Shown: positions 6,933 through 15,145 of the stretch, piece after piece
Layout of the letters: the number at the start of each line of letters is the position of its first letter
Position numbering within the stretch: position 1 is the first letter of the stretch
Virus record (IMG/VR): IMGVR_UViG_3300046804_004993
Location: 1 to 28,927 of that record
Source of the DNA: a virus
Reading direction: 5' to 3' (one strand)
DNA length: 28,927 nt
The notes under the pieces: generated by a model
What the model was told of the DNA's origin: nothing
The model's database searches: none
What the model saw: only the letters and a program-made list of their open reading frames with translations
Translations under genes and position numbers: made by a program

Positions 6933-7721
6933 TTATAACTTAATGCTGTTTGGCAACGTCAACATTTCAATTTCTTGATCAGGATGCATTATTTTATAGG
7001 TTTCATAGGTGTGGAGGAACATATTAAAGTAATCATCTATAGATTTATCGCCTTCTTTTAATTCCCATCCATTTCCTTGAATTCTTTTTCCTGTTTTATC
7101 AGCAGATCTTTTTGATGATTTTAACCATAAAACCCCAGTTCTGTCTACTTTTTGTCCATAGGTCTCTTCATATGCTTTCGTGTATGCTGACATTTGCAAA
7201 AAGTAGCTTGTGTGAATCGCTGTTGATGTTTTTATATCAATAATCCAATTTTCTCCATTGAGTTTTACGAAAAGATCGAGAGTTCCTGAGTATTTGTATG
7301 TGTCTGAGTACATAAATTGCTCAGAAAGGATTAATTCTGGCTTATGGGTTGTCCAGAAATCATAGAAAGATAGTATCATTTTCCACACATGTGTATTATA
7401 ATTTACGTATCCATCTGATTCTATCCATCTCACTTCTTCTCCTTTCAATATTTTTTCAGCGGCGTTATGGACTTGATTTCCTTCATCTCCAGCTCTTCTC
7501 ATTACGATATCGGCATTATGGCCAGTGTCTTTTAGCCAAGTTTCAAAAAAAGCTCCTTTTGGAAAGTATCCAAGAATCGTTGTTACGCTTGGATAAAATA
7601 CTCCAGGAGATCTCTGGTAGTATCTTGCGTCAGGTAAAGTTATTTGTCTAAGATCAGGATCGGTTTCTACGATCATTTTTAAGCGTCTATCTTTGAAGAT
7701 ATTACTTGATTTTTGAATCAT
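6933..7721 (-). CDS. PD-(D/E)XK nuclease, RecB/Cas4-like
   Basis: 262 residues. The RecB-type nuclease pattern is present in order: GNQVHNAAE with H85, SGTLDLF with D149, IDIKTS with D162-x-K164, and QMSAYTKAYEE with Q176 and Y180. These residues would coordinate Mg2+ and position DNA for phosphodiester cleavage. The family includes exonucleases used in replication-linked recombination. Position directly after primase with a 4-nt ATGA overlap supports a role in phage DNA replication or recombination. An iron-sulfur cluster as in Cas4 is unlikely because the protein shows no Cys cluster. Fold assignment is good; exo- versus endonuclease cannot be told. Confidence 0.8.
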   Translation of the reverse strand: MIQKSSNIFKDRRLKMIVETDPDLRQITLPDARYYQRSPGVFYPSVTTILGYFPKGAFFETWLKDTGHNADIVMRRAGDEGNQVHNAAEKILKGEEVRWIESDGYVNYNTHVWKMILSFYDFWTTHKPELILSEQFMYSDTYKYSGTLDLFVKLNGENWIIDIKTSTAIHTSYFLQMSAYTKAYEETYGQKVDRTGVLWLKSSKRSADKTGKRIQGNGWELKEGDKSIDDYFNMFLHTYETYKIMHPDQEIEMLTLPNSIKL

Positions 7722-8668
7722 ACTAATTGTATTTTTTTGATAAATAAATCTGAGAATGTTAACTGCTTGGCATCATGTAATAATTTTACCATTTCATTGA
7801 ATCCCAGATCAGAAGGGTCTTTTCCTCCCAATTCTATTAAATAGACTTCTTTTCCCATGTTTATTAAATTTTCTGCATAGGTTAAAGCCTCTTTGAGTGC
7901 GTCGTTATCTAATGCTATGTATACGGTTTTGACTTCAGATTGAGCCAATCTTAACATTAGAGCTTTTGGTATTGTTTTTCCAAATAGAGGTATTGCGTTT
8001 CTTTTAATCGCTATTGCGTCAAATGATCCTTCGCAAAGAATAACTGGTATTTTCCAATTTATATAGTATTCAAAGCCTATTATTTCTGTTTTTGAGCAGC
8101 TTGGAGCATCATATTTTAGTCTTGCCTCTTTTTCAAATGATCTCGCTATGAAATAGTTTAGCGTGCCAGATTTATCGTATGACGGTATTACAATACGATT
8201 CCTATATCTTCCAGTCGAACAATATCCTATATTATATTTTTTTATATCATCTAAAGAAATAGATCTATTTTTAAGATATGCCATTGCATGTCTATAATCA
8301 ATGGATGCATTTTTTTGTGTTTTACTTAGTGGTATATTACTTAGCGGTATAAACTCTTTCGGCAACTCTACTCTTTCGAATTCTGGTTTCTCTACCAACG
8401 TCTTATCATTGGAGAAATAGCTCTTCATCTCTTTCTGTTTGTCTAGTCCAATACCTAATTTTTTAAATAATGATACTGGAGACTTGCCTTTGGTTGGAGG
8501 ATGGCATGTCCAACAATTATATTGACCAGTTTTTATATTCACAACCAATTTAGGTTTCTTGTGTTTACACACCGGGCAATTAAACATGTGATCGCTACCA
8601 TTTTTATCAGGCTTAGATTTTCCAAGAACAGATTCCAATAATCCTAAAACATATTTACTATTATCCAT
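7718..8668 (-). CDS. DNA primase (DnaG-type, zinc finger plus TOPRIM)
   Basis: 316 residues. The N-terminal zinc finger has CPVC at 31-34 and CWTC at 52-55, used by primases to read the template start site. The catalytic core includes YLKNRSISLDDIKKYNIGY (about 131-149) and the TOPRIM motifs CEGSFDA (E213), ALDND (D254, D256) and KDPSD (283-287), which bind the metal ions for RNA primer synthesis. There is no room for a C-terminal helicase domain, so a separate helicase must exist elsewhere in the genome; length is close to that of T4 gp61 (about 340). It is the first gene of the minus-strand operon and is preceded by a TATATTTG element. Confidence 0.88.
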   Translation of the reverse strand: MDNSKYVLGLLESVLGKSKPDKNGSDHMFNCPVCKHKKPKLVVNIKTGQYNCWTCHPPTKGKSPVSLFKKLGIGLDKQKEMKSYFSNDKTLVEKPEFERVELPKEFIPLSNIPLSKTQKNASIDYRHAMAYLKNRSISLDDIKKYNIGYCSTGRYRNRIVIPSYDKSGTLNYFIARSFEKEARLKYDAPSCSKTEIIGFEYYINWKIPVILCEGSFDAIAIKRNAIPLFGKTIPKALMLRLAQSEVKTVYIALDNDALKEALTYAENLINMGKEVYLIELGGKDPSDLGFNEMVKLLHDAKQLTFSDLFIKKIQLV

Positions 8669-8672
8669 AATA

Positions 8673-8680
8673 CAAATATA
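8673..8680 (-). promoter_or_regulatory. Bacteroidetes-like -7 element upstream of primase
   Basis: On the minus strand TATATTTG lies 4 nt before the primase ATG. It matches the Bacteroidetes -7 consensus TAnnTTTG exactly. I see no convincing TTG at the -33 distance, and the position would give a leaderless or very short-leader mRNA, so the call is weak. Confidence 0.3.
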
Positions 8681-8787
8681 ACTATTATTATCGAATAAGA
8701 TAAAATTTTTTCTATGTACCGTAAAAAATATTTTTTGTTATAAAAAAATAATGATAATATTTAGATGTTAAAGTGCAAAATTATGAT

Positions 8788-8942
8788 CTGCGCCGTAGCT
8801 TGGTGAGATTCCATGAGCGAGAAGTAGAATAATTGGTATAGCACTACCAGGCGTAAGACAGATATATGCGTCAGGTATAAAAATAAATGAGACATCATAA
8901 TCAATATCGAATATCACATACGTGACGGGGTAATTTCCGCAG
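8788..8942. ncRNA. Candidate structured RNA (unidentified)
   Basis: This patch is visibly richer in G and C than its surroundings and has a series of short stems readable on either strand: 8798-8803 with 8811-8818 (TGG/CCA and GCT/AGC with a 2-nt bulge), 8834-8838 with 8845-8849 (TGGTA/TACCA, 6-nt loop), 8851-8855 with 8865-8869 (GCGTA/TATGC), and 8926-8929 with 8936-8939. CTGCG (8788-8792) could also close on CGCAG (8938-8942). It does not fit a tRNA, tmRNA or RNase P RNA. Individual stems are short enough to arise by chance. Confidence 0.3.
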
Positions 8943-9034
8943 GGCGATATAAATAAAATGTTGAGTTAAAATGGAGTCACCGAAAAAAAAGATAATACCC
9001 TGTTAAAAATAGTGGTGTAATATACTTATCAAAT

Positions 9035-9259
9035 ATGGAACAACAAGAAAATATCAACATCTTCAACGATGAACTTCTAAAAAAAATAGATGAAATAGAA
9101 CTTAATCAAGAAGAATTAGATGCATTATATGCATATTTAAGTATGTTTGAAGAGACAATGACAGATGAAGAAAAAGCATTTTGGTCAATTATATTAGAAA
9201 AAAAAGATCCCGAATATTATGAAACATACGATGAGGAAGATGAAGATAGCGATTCTTGA
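9035..9259 (+). CDS. Small acidic protein
   Basis: 74 residues, very rich in Glu and Asp with an acidic tail (ETYDEEDEDSDS). The middle has alternating Leu/Ile and acidic residues compatible with a helical hairpin. There is no metal or catalytic motif. It is the first plus-strand gene and its last 20 nt overlap the thioredoxin-like gene, so the two are co-transcribed. Phages often use such acidic proteins as DNA mimics or inhibitors of host nucleoid or nuclease proteins, but nothing here shows that directly. Confidence 0.6.
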   Translation: MEQQENINIFNDELLKKIDEIELNQEELDALYAYLSMFEETMTDEEKAFWSIILEKKDPEYYETYDEEDEDSDS

Positions 9260-9551
9260 TGGTTGTAATAAATGTGAAAATTATCTAAATAAATTAGAAG
9301 AAGCAAATATAGTCTATGAAGAAATAGATTGTAATGATGATACTAATTGCAAAAAATGCGATGAATTAGAATCTATATCTTCTTGCGATATGTACCCTAT
9401 GACAATTATTGATAACAATACTATATTTTGTTTATCAAATGATTTTGAAAAATTGGGAAAATTACATAATGTAAACAACAAATATAACGTAGTATATTGT
9501 CACTCGATAGATAATATGTTATCGATTGTAAAAAAATTCTTAAATTTATAA
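9240..9551 (+). CDS. Thioredoxin/glutaredoxin-like protein
   Basis: 103 residues from the ATG at 9240; in-frame ATGs at 9219 and 9231 would add seven or three residues that do not belong to the fold. The first strand IAILDG is followed by CNKC (residues 9-12), the position of the active-site CxxC, then helix and strand IVYEEIDC, and MYPMTIID with the Pro expected before the third strand of a thioredoxin fold (normally cis). A second Cys group (NCKKCDE) lies between. It probably supplies disulfide reduction, for example to ribonucleotide reductase as T4 NrdC does, though no such enzyme lies in this window. Confidence 0.65.
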   Translation: MKIAILDGCNKCENYLNKLEEANIVYEEIDCNDDTNCKKCDELESISSCDMYPMTIIDNNTIFCLSNDFEKLGKLHNVNNKYNVVYCHSIDNMLSIVKKFLNL

Positions 9552-9559
9552 AAAAAGTT

Positions 9560-10198
9560 ATGAAAAAATTAAAAGCAGAAGAAATACAAGAAAAGCTTGA
9601 TACTTTTTATGGTCTTATAAAAAAGTATATAGCAGAAGATAGATCAAGCAAATTAATATCATTCTATAAATCTATAGAAGAAACTTTAGCTACTTCTCCT
9701 GCAAGTACAAAAGCTTCGCATCACAATTGTTTTCCTGGAGGATACTTAGATCATGTATTACGCGTTACAGAATGCGCTTTGGTGTTGAATAGAGTGTGGG
9801 ATAAATTTGGACAAATTCAGAATTTTACAACTGAAGAACTCGTATTTTCATGCATTAATCACGACTTGGGAAAACTTGGCACAAACAAAGAACCATTCTA
9901 TATTCCTAACGATTCAGATTGGCATATAAAAAATCAAGGAGCTTATTACAAAATTAATAATAAAATGACTCACATGAGAATAGCAGATAGAAGTCTATTT
10001 TATTTACAAGAAGCTGGTATCCCAATCTCAGAAAATGAGTTTTTATCAATAAAATTGCATGATGGTCTATATGAAGATGGAAATAAACCTTATTACATTA
10101 CATTTTCTGAAGACACGGCAATTAGATCTAATTTACCATATATAATACATCAAGCTGATTTAGCTGCATCAAGAATAGAAACCCAAATAAATAAATAA
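9560..10198 (+). CDS. HD-domain phosphohydrolase
   Basis: 212 residues. Metal-binding residues appear in HD order: H65 in GGYLDHVLRV, the doublet H101-D102 in INHDLGKLG, and D200 in HQADLAAS near the C-terminus, with extra His at 138, 167 and 197 that could form part of the pocket. HD enzymes hydrolyse phosphoester bonds in nucleotides, cyclic nucleotides or ppGpp. Nucleotide-pool control or degradation of a host alarm nucleotide would suit a phage, but the substrate is not readable. It sits 8 nt after the thioredoxin-like gene and 1 nt before the next, in the operon that leads to the late sigma factor. Confidence 0.75.
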   Translation: MKKLKAEEIQEKLDTFYGLIKKYIAEDRSSKLISFYKSIEETLATSPASTKASHHNCFPGGYLDHVLRVTECALVLNRVWDKFGQIQNFTTEELVFSCINHDLGKLGTNKEPFYIPNDSDWHIKNQGAYYKINNKMTHMRIADRSLFYLQEAGIPISENEFLSIKLHDGLYEDGNKPYYITFSEDTAIRSNLPYIIHQADLAASRIETQINK

Positions 10199-10199
10199 T

Positions 10200-10472
10200 A
10201 TGTTTACAATTTTCATGATCGTCTTATGGCCAGTTACAATCTTAACATGGATAATATATAATCTATACAATAAAAATATAAAACTAGAAAAAGCCGTTAT
10301 TAATCAACAAAAATTCATATCTGAAATACTTTCCACATTCAGAGACTTAACAAAAGCCGTCGAACAGATAGATTCAAAAATTTGGGTTCAATCAGATCCG
10401 GAATTGGTTTCGTTATTTGATTCCGTGAAAGAAATACAATCAAAAATAAAAGACTTCATAGAAAATGAATAA
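10200..10472 (+). CDS. Small single-pass membrane protein
   Basis: 90 residues. Residues 1-22 are a hydrophobic helix (FTIFMIVLWPVTILTWIIY), enough to span the membrane, followed by a long amphipathic helical tail with Leu/Ile/Lys/Glu heptad character to the end. Orientation by the positive-inside rule would place the tail in the cytoplasm. The function is unknown. Its last 8 nt overlap the sigma-factor gene. A Rz/i-spanin or holin role is possible for small one-pass proteins but there is no supporting partner gene next to it. Confidence 0.6.
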   Translation: MFTIFMIVLWPVTILTWIIYNLYNKNIKLEKAVINQQKFISEILSTFRDLTKAVEQIDSKIWVQSDPELVSLFDSVKEIQSKIKDFIENE

Positions 10473-11208
10473 CGAACCAGAAGAGTTTATAGGTTTAACA
10501 AAAGTTGGAAAACCAAGAAAAAGAAAACCTAAAACAAAAAATGTATACTTTACTCAGGAAACTGAAGATGCAATTCTTGAATATAGAAACGCTCCAACGT
10601 ACGACGAGAAGAATCGTTTGTATAATGAAAAAATACACTACGCTTTTTATAAATTAGCAGAAAACATTATACACACTTTTAAATTTTACTACACAGACGT
10701 AGATAATATAGAAGATCTTAAGTACGAAATAATTTCTTTTTTATTGCAGAAAATAGATCTATACGATCAATCTAAAGGAAAAGCATACTCGTATTTTGGC
10801 ACAATAGTAAAGCGTTATTTGATATTATATAATCAAAAAAATTATAAAAATATAACTGCTAAAACTGATTTTCAAGAGATACATAACGAAGAAAATACTA
10901 TAGACAATCTAATTGAAATGCCTGTATCTTCAGATATTGATAGATTGGATATTATGGATGTATTCATAGGAAAGGTAGAAAATAGTCTATTCGATATCTT
11001 TCAAAAACCAGAAGAAATAAAAGCGGCTGATGCAATATTAGAAATATTTAGAAAAAGAGAAAAAATAGATATATTCAACAAAAAAGCTATATTCATATAT
11101 GTAAAAGAAATAGCTGACGTCAATTCACTTACTATAACAAAAGTTATAAAACAACTAAAAGATATATATAAATCTGTGCTAAATCAGTATATCGAAAATG
11201 TTGACTAG
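10465..11208 (+). CDS. gp55: gp55-like RNA polymerase sigma factor for late transcription
   Basis: 247 residues. The block from about 58 to 130 (KLAENIIHTFKFYYTDVDNI, then EDLKYEIISFLLQKIDLYDQ, then KGKAYSYFGTIVKRYLILYN) matches the region-2 signature of T4 gp55-type late sigma factors, including the KGKAYSYFGT turn that resembles -10 recognition elements. The N-terminus is Lys/Pro-rich and the C-terminal third is helical. T4 gp55 has 185 residues, so this version is longer. Such a protein directs host RNA polymerase to short late promoters made of a -10 element only. It lies directly upstream of the virion genes, and an ATATTTATA motif follows its stop by 3 nt, which makes it the likely reader of that motif. 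Confidence 0.8.
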   Translation: MNNEPEEFIGLTKVGKPRKRKPKTKNVYFTQETEDAILEYRNAPTYDEKNRLYNEKIHYAFYKLAENIIHTFKFYYTDVDNIEDLKYEIISFLLQKIDLYDQSKGKAYSYFGTIVKRYLILYNQKNYKNITAKTDFQEIHNEENTIDNLIEMPVSSDIDRLDIMDVFIGKVENSLFDIFQKPEEIKAADAILEIFRKREKIDIFNKKAIFIYVKEIADVNSLTITKVIKQLKDIYKSVLNQYIENVD

Positions 11209-11211
11209 GTG

Positions 11212-11220
11212 ATATTTATA
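11212..11220 (+). promoter_or_regulatory. ATATTTATA motif before the first virion-block gene
   Basis: ATATTTATA followed by TAAAAAG, 9 nt before the ATG at 11230 and just after the stop of the sigma-factor gene. The location at the regulatory/structural boundary is where a late promoter is expected. Confidence 0.45.
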
Positions 11221-11229
11221 TAAAAAGTC

Positions 11230-11586
11230 ATGGATTTAGATAAAGAAATATTTGATGGTAAAAAGCTATCTGATCTAGTCAAAGAAGTTTACGAAAAACA
11301 TAAATCTCAAGATGAGTCTATTTCACGAGAAATAATGAGATTATCAGAATTAGTCGCATCTCCTGGTGATGCTATAATCATTGTGCCCTTATTAAAGGGA
11401 TTTTTTGATTCTAGTTTGAAGAATGATGAAGTCTTAATGAAGATACTATCTCTTTTTCAAAAAGCAGCAGAAAAAACTAACACTACTAGTGCCGACTCAT
11501 CGATATTATCAGAGAATGATATCGCACAACTATTCAAAGAAGTTACATCTATACCAGTTTCTAATACTAAAAAAATAGAAAACTAA
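11230..11586 (+). CDS. Conserved-type small helical protein, unknown function
   Basis: 118 residues, fully helical by pattern. FDGKKLSDLVKEVYEKH near the start and GDAIIIVPLLKGFFD near 52-66 resemble a hypothetical protein that sits next to baseplate genes in uncultured marine T4-like phages (from memory, not searched). There are no catalytic residues or Cys. It lies between the late sigma factor and the spike gene, directly abutting the latter, so it is probably a virion or assembly protein such as a baseplate chaperone. Confidence 0.6.
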   Translation: MDLDKEIFDGKKLSDLVKEVYEKHKSQDESISREIMRLSELVASPGDAIIIVPLLKGFFDSSLKNDEVLMKILSLFQKAAEKTNTTSADSSILSENDIAQLFKEVTSIPVSNTKKIEN

Positions 11587-12498
11587 ATGTTTGATCCGTT
11601 TCAATCCATATCAGGTACGGCAAAACAACTTTTAGTTGCTAGAGTAAAAAAAGTTGTGTTAGGGGCAAAAATCACTGATTCTCAACCAGATCCAGATTAT
11701 AAATCAGAAAAGGATTTGGGAGCAATAACTTATGAACTTTTATATTCAGGAAAAGATAATATTTCAGGTGGAACTAAAAGTATGAAATTAGCCTATCCAA
11801 TTTATGGATTTTTACGACAATATCCATTAGTTGGAGAAATAGTTTTATTAGTGAGTGGTCCTTCAGCTGACTTAAATGATTCTTCTCAAAACCAAGATTT
11901 ATACTATTTTCCACCTTTCTCACTGTTTAATTCAATTCATGCTAATGCATTTCCTAACATGAAAGAATATTCTGATTATGTAAGGAGACAATTAGTGGGT
12001 TCTAAAAATACGGTTTACGATTTTTCTTCATTTTCTTTACCAATGGGTGCAACATTTGTTGAACAATCAGATGTAAAAAGCTTAAGACCATTTGAAGGAG
12101 ATACTATACTTCAAGGTAGATGGGGACAATCAATTAGATTTGGATCAACTGTACCAGGATTAAAATCAATTAGCCCATGGTCTGTTGGGAAAACAGGAGA
12201 TAATTCACAATCAGGAAATCCTATTACAATTATAAGTAATTCTCAAAAGAAGTATATTACTCAAACTGAAAAACAATCGCCAACAACGGTTGAAGATATT
12301 AATAGAGACGGATCATCTATATATCTAACTTCTACCCAAAATATAATGATAGACGATATTAATACGTTCGAAGTAAGATCATGGAATCTAAATATATCCG
12401 TTGATCCTCAAATTCATACGGTAGTAGTACCAGAACAAATTCCTATATCAAATGATTCTATATCTGCAAGAGAACAAGATTCAAAATCATTAAAATAA
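11587..12498 (+). CDS. Baseplate spike/hub protein with OB-fold (gp5-like)
   Basis: 303 residues. A beta-barrel-like stretch around 74-100 (YGFLRQYPLVGEIVLLVSGP) and the conserved block FEGDTILQGRWGQSIRFGST (169-188) are typical of the OB-fold domain of gp5/VgrG-type central spike proteins, which cap the tail tube and make the transition to the spike needle. After it comes a region ending in SSIYLTSTQNIMIDD (about 245). There is no lysozyme domain, unlike T4 gp5. The needle-like repeats are in the next gene. It should sit at the tip of the tail tube as a trimer. Coding is certain; the gp5-like role is good inference from motifs and the neighbouring gp25 and gp6 genes. Confidence 0.7.
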   Translation: MFDPFQSISGTAKQLLVARVKKVVLGAKITDSQPDPDYKSEKDLGAITYELLYSGKDNISGGTKSMKLAYPIYGFLRQYPLVGEIVLLVSGPSADLNDSSQNQDLYYFPPFSLFNSIHANAFPNMKEYSDYVRRQLVGSKNTVYDFSSFSLPMGATFVEQSDVKSLRPFEGDTILQGRWGQSIRFGSTVPGLKSISPWSVGKTGDNSQSGNPITIISNSQKKYITQTEKQSPTTVEDINRDGSSIYLTSTQNIMIDDINTFEVRSWNLNISVDPQIHTVVVPEQIPISNDSISAREQDSKSLK

Positions 12499-12501
12499 TA
12501 T

Positions 12502-12945
12502 ATGCTTACACCAGAATTTCCATATAAAAAAAATCAAATAATTCTATCTTCTGATAGGATAATTCTGCATTCTAAACTAGATGCCGTTTTTGTATTTGGA
12601 AAACAAATGGTAGCTTTGGCATCAAATGGAACAGTTAATATAGACGCTAAAGAAAAAATATTATTAGATTCTGATAAGGTTGAATTAGGTCACGACGCAG
12701 AACTTCGAGGAGAACCTGTAGTATTAGGAAATAAATTAGCAAGTATGTTATTAGAAATTACCTCTACTTTAAATTGGGTAGGCAACCAATTATCTGCAGT
12801 TTCAAAAACTGGTGATGCTCAATCTTGGATAATATTACAAGAGTGCGGATTGGATTTAAAAATGTTAGGAGAAAAAATAGTTGGTCAATTATTAGACACT
12901 CAAGGTCCAAATCATATACTATCTAAAAATACTTTTTCTAGATAA
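12502..12945 (+). CDS. Beta-helical spike-tip protein (gp5 C-terminal-like)
   Basis: 147 residues. Residues about 12-75 show short repeating beta strands spaced 8-10 residues apart (IILSSDRIILHSK, then VNIDAKEKILLDSDKVELG), the pattern of the triple-stranded beta-helix needle of gp5/VgrG spikes. The C-terminal half is helical. In T4 this needle is part of gp5 itself; here it is a separate gene 3 nt after the OB-fold gene, so the central spike seems to be made of two polypeptides. It should form the membrane-piercing part of the baseplate centre or a connector to a tip protein. Confidence 0.6.
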   Translation: MLTPEFPYKKNQIILSSDRIILHSKLDAVFVFGKQMVALASNGTVNIDAKEKILLDSDKVELGHDAELRGEPVVLGNKLASMLLEITSTLNWVGNQLSAVSKTGDAQSWIILQECGLDLKMLGEKIVGQLLDTQGPNHILSKNTFSR

Positions 12946-15113
12946 TGCCAAATACTATAAAAAATATTGCTCAAACGCCTAAAGGTATAACAAAACAACA
13001 ACAAGCAGCAAATCAAGCCGCTGTTAATGTGTTATTTGGACCGTTCGCATCAGATAAACAAAAAAAATTAATCGCTAGAAAACTAAGCGAACAACAAGCT
13101 GGTACTACTGCTGTAGGATTAAATAGATTTACGACTGCATTTATTAAACAAGTTAAGTTTATAGATAAAAAGACTGACGAAATAGTAAATGGAAAACCTA
13201 CTGATCCAAATTCAAAACATATAAACCCTCTTAATTACGGATTAATTCCTCTTGTAGAGCTGATAGCATCCATCGATCTTTGTAATATATTAAATTATTT
13301 AATAGATCAAATACCAGGAGGTAAAAAATTTAATCCGAATGAAACTACTCAAAGATCTACTGCTTTAGGTAGAATAAAATACGATTTGCAATACGCAGCG
13401 TATAGAGTACAAGGTTATATAGATGGGTATTACAATTCATCAGACAATGTATTAAATCCAAAAAATCCAGAAAATGTATCAAAATTACAACAATTACTAA
13501 TAAACATTGTAACTGATTTCAAAAAACTCTCTGATGCAGCAGATAGTGCGTTTAATAACCCAGACTTAAATAATGCGTTTCCACAGTTAGCGAATTCAAC
13601 AAACTACATTACTATAGCAACTCAATTTTTTGATAAGTATACAGATGTTAGAAATATCCCTAGCACTGACTATCAAAAAATATTGAGATATATTGATAGA
13701 ACAAAAACTGTTTGTATACTAATACAGGGTTTAGATAAACCAAGAGACTTATTAAATTTCGCAGATTATTTTTTAGGTGGTAAAGTAGCAAAAGAAATAC
13801 AAAAACTATCTAAAATAATAGATCCAAAAAAAATAGAGAGCGTTATTAAAGATATACAATCTGGGGTTGATAAAGCAAATAGAGTTGTGAAAGCCATACT
13901 ATCTTTTGTGAATATAACTCGAACTATAGTTAGTATAGCTAATGTTTTAATTAAAATTTTTAATATAGTTGTTGCTTTTTTAGAAGGTTTACCAATACCG
14001 TCAATGTTCGGAAATATAGGTATTCACGTAAAAATAACTAATGTATCTCAAAAATTAAAAACAATTATAAAACAATTTTCAGATAGGCTTAGTGAAATAA
14101 ATAGAATACTTGGAGCAATATATTATTTTTGTTCAAAGAGATCTTTACAGTTTGGACAATTGCTAAATTCTTTACAAATTATAATAATAAATTTACAAAA
14201 TTGTAACCTTCCAGAAACTCAAAAAGATCCTGAAAATAATATCATATCTAATCTAAATCAAGCAATAAATCAAACCGAAATAATTAAAGCTAATTTAGAT
14301 ACTTACGTTAGTACATACGATAATAATAGCAAAAAAAGAAAGAAAAGAATTGGAGAATATACTATTGAAATTTTAAATGAAGAAATAACAGATGAAGGAA
14401 TAAGTATTAGAAGAAGATATGGCGTTGCTTTAGATACGAATAAAGTAGTTGTTGCAAAATCAACTCCAACTTTTGCTACAAACGATGCTGTAATAATAGA
14501 AGAAGTTAAATTGCTTTTACCAAAAAAAGTAGGATCAAATGTTAATATGAGTAATATAGTAAGCTTAATTCCTCAAGAAGATCTCGATATACTAGACGAA
14601 GCTAACAATTATTTAGAAACAGACGAACCAGAAGACTCTTCTTTTGATATTGAAGATCAACCAGATACAGAAGATACAGACTCAGAAGATGATGATCCAC
14701 CAGACGGACTCGGTTTGCAAAGTTTTATAAATAAATTAAAAGGCGGTAAAAGATTACGTAGAAGAATGCGTAGAGAAATGGCGAAATCTAAGAGAAAACT
14801 TGCTGATGACATGCAAAGAGCTAATCCAAATGCTCCAAAATCAAAAAAAGCTGAATTAAATGCATTAAAAGCCGAATTAGATGTAATAATTGATAATATA
14901 AAAGCTAAGAAAAATCAATTGAAAGCATCAGTTATTGCGTTAGCCGCTTCATTTGGAACTAATGCAGTATTAATCGCAGCTATAGTTTTATTAAAAAAGA
15001 AAATTAAAGAATTGGAAAAAGAGAGATCTGATAAAATTACGCAAATAAAAAAATTAGATCCTACTTTTACACCACCAAATTCAATAGAAAAACCTAGACC
15101 AAAAACTCCATAA
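12945..15113 (+). CDS. Large virion protein, probably baseplate or tail hub component
   Basis: 722 residues, not recognised by family. The first ~300 residues are helical with conserved-looking NPLNYGLIPLVELIASIDLC. A hydrophobic segment at about 310-352 and another at about 660-685 could be membrane-interacting or buried helices. Between them lies a strongly acidic stretch (about 545-587), then a strongly basic one (RLRRRMRREMAKSKRK, about 602-617), then a coiled coil to the Pro-rich end. It overlaps the spike-tip gene by 1 nt and precedes the gp25 group, which suggests a baseplate hub or tail-tip protein. The length and membrane-like helices would also suit a protein released into the host envelope during DNA entry. 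Confidence 0.6.
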   Translation: MPNTIKNIAQTPKGITKQQQAANQAAVNVLFGPFASDKQKKLIARKLSEQQAGTTAVGLNRFTTAFIKQVKFIDKKTDEIVNGKPTDPNSKHINPLNYGLIPLVELIASIDLCNILNYLIDQIPGGKKFNPNETTQRSTALGRIKYDLQYAAYRVQGYIDGYYNSSDNVLNPKNPENVSKLQQLLINIVTDFKKLSDAADSAFNNPDLNNAFPQLANSTNYITIATQFFDKYTDVRNIPSTDYQKILRYIDRTKTVCILIQGLDKPRDLLNFADYFLGGKVAKEIQKLSKIIDPKKIESVIKDIQSGVDKANRVVKAILSFVNITRTIVSIANVLIKIFNIVVAFLEGLPIPSMFGNIGIHVKITNVSQKLKTIIKQFSDRLSEINRILGAIYYFCSKRSLQFGQLLNSLQIIIINLQNCNLPETQKDPENNIISNLNQAINQTEIIKANLDTYVSTYDNNSKKRKKRIGEYTIEILNEEITDEGISIRRRYGVALDTNKVVVAKSTPTFATNDAVIIEEVKLLLPKKVGSNVNMSNIVSLIPQEDLDILDEANNYLETDEPEDSSFDIEDQPDTEDTDSEDDDPPDGLGLQSFINKLKGGKRLRRRMRREMAKSKRKLADDMQRANPNAPKSKKAELNALKAELDVIIDNIKAKKNQLKASVIALAASFGTNAVLIAAIVLLKKKIKELEKERSDKITQIKKLDPTFTPPNSIEKPRPKTP

Positions 15114-15132
15114 AATAAATTAATCTACATAA

Positions 15133-15141
15133 ATATTTATA
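15133..15141 (+). promoter_or_regulatory. ATATTTATA motif before the 15146 gene
   Basis: ATATTTATA, embedded in the larger palindrome ATAAATATTTAT, 4 nt before the ATG at 15146 in a 32-nt gap between two genes. Candidate late promoter core for the gp25-gp6 part of the operon. Confidence 0.35.
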
Positions 15142-15145
15142 AAAT

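Larger units (their letters stand above)
8669..9034. other. Divergent intergenic region, 366 bp
   Basis: No ORF of useful length. It separates the minus-strand enzyme operon from the plus-strand late block and must hold promoters for both. It contains an AT-rich palindrome AAAAAATATTTTTT (8723-8736), a patch of clearly higher GC with several hairpins (8788-8942), and an A-rich stretch before the first plus-strand gene. Divergent promoters and a regulatory RNA are possible; an origin of replication is conceivable but no iterons are seen. Confidence 0.7.

Noticed and set aside
7349-7651. 100-codon plus-strand ORF
   Set aside because: Lies wholly antisense to the nuclease gene, whose protein has clear family motifs; the product is low-complexity and has no recognisable features.
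8723-8736. AAAAAATATTTTTT palindrome as a terminator
   Set aside because: Stem is only A-T pairs and no gene ends next to it; both flanking genes start, not end, in this region.
8789-8830. tRNA-like start (TGCGCCG-TA-GCTT...GAGC) inside the intergenic patch
   Set aside because: A D-arm-like stem exists but the D-loop would be 13 nt, there is no anticodon stem after it, no T-loop TTCGA sequence and no matching 3' acceptor strand downstream.
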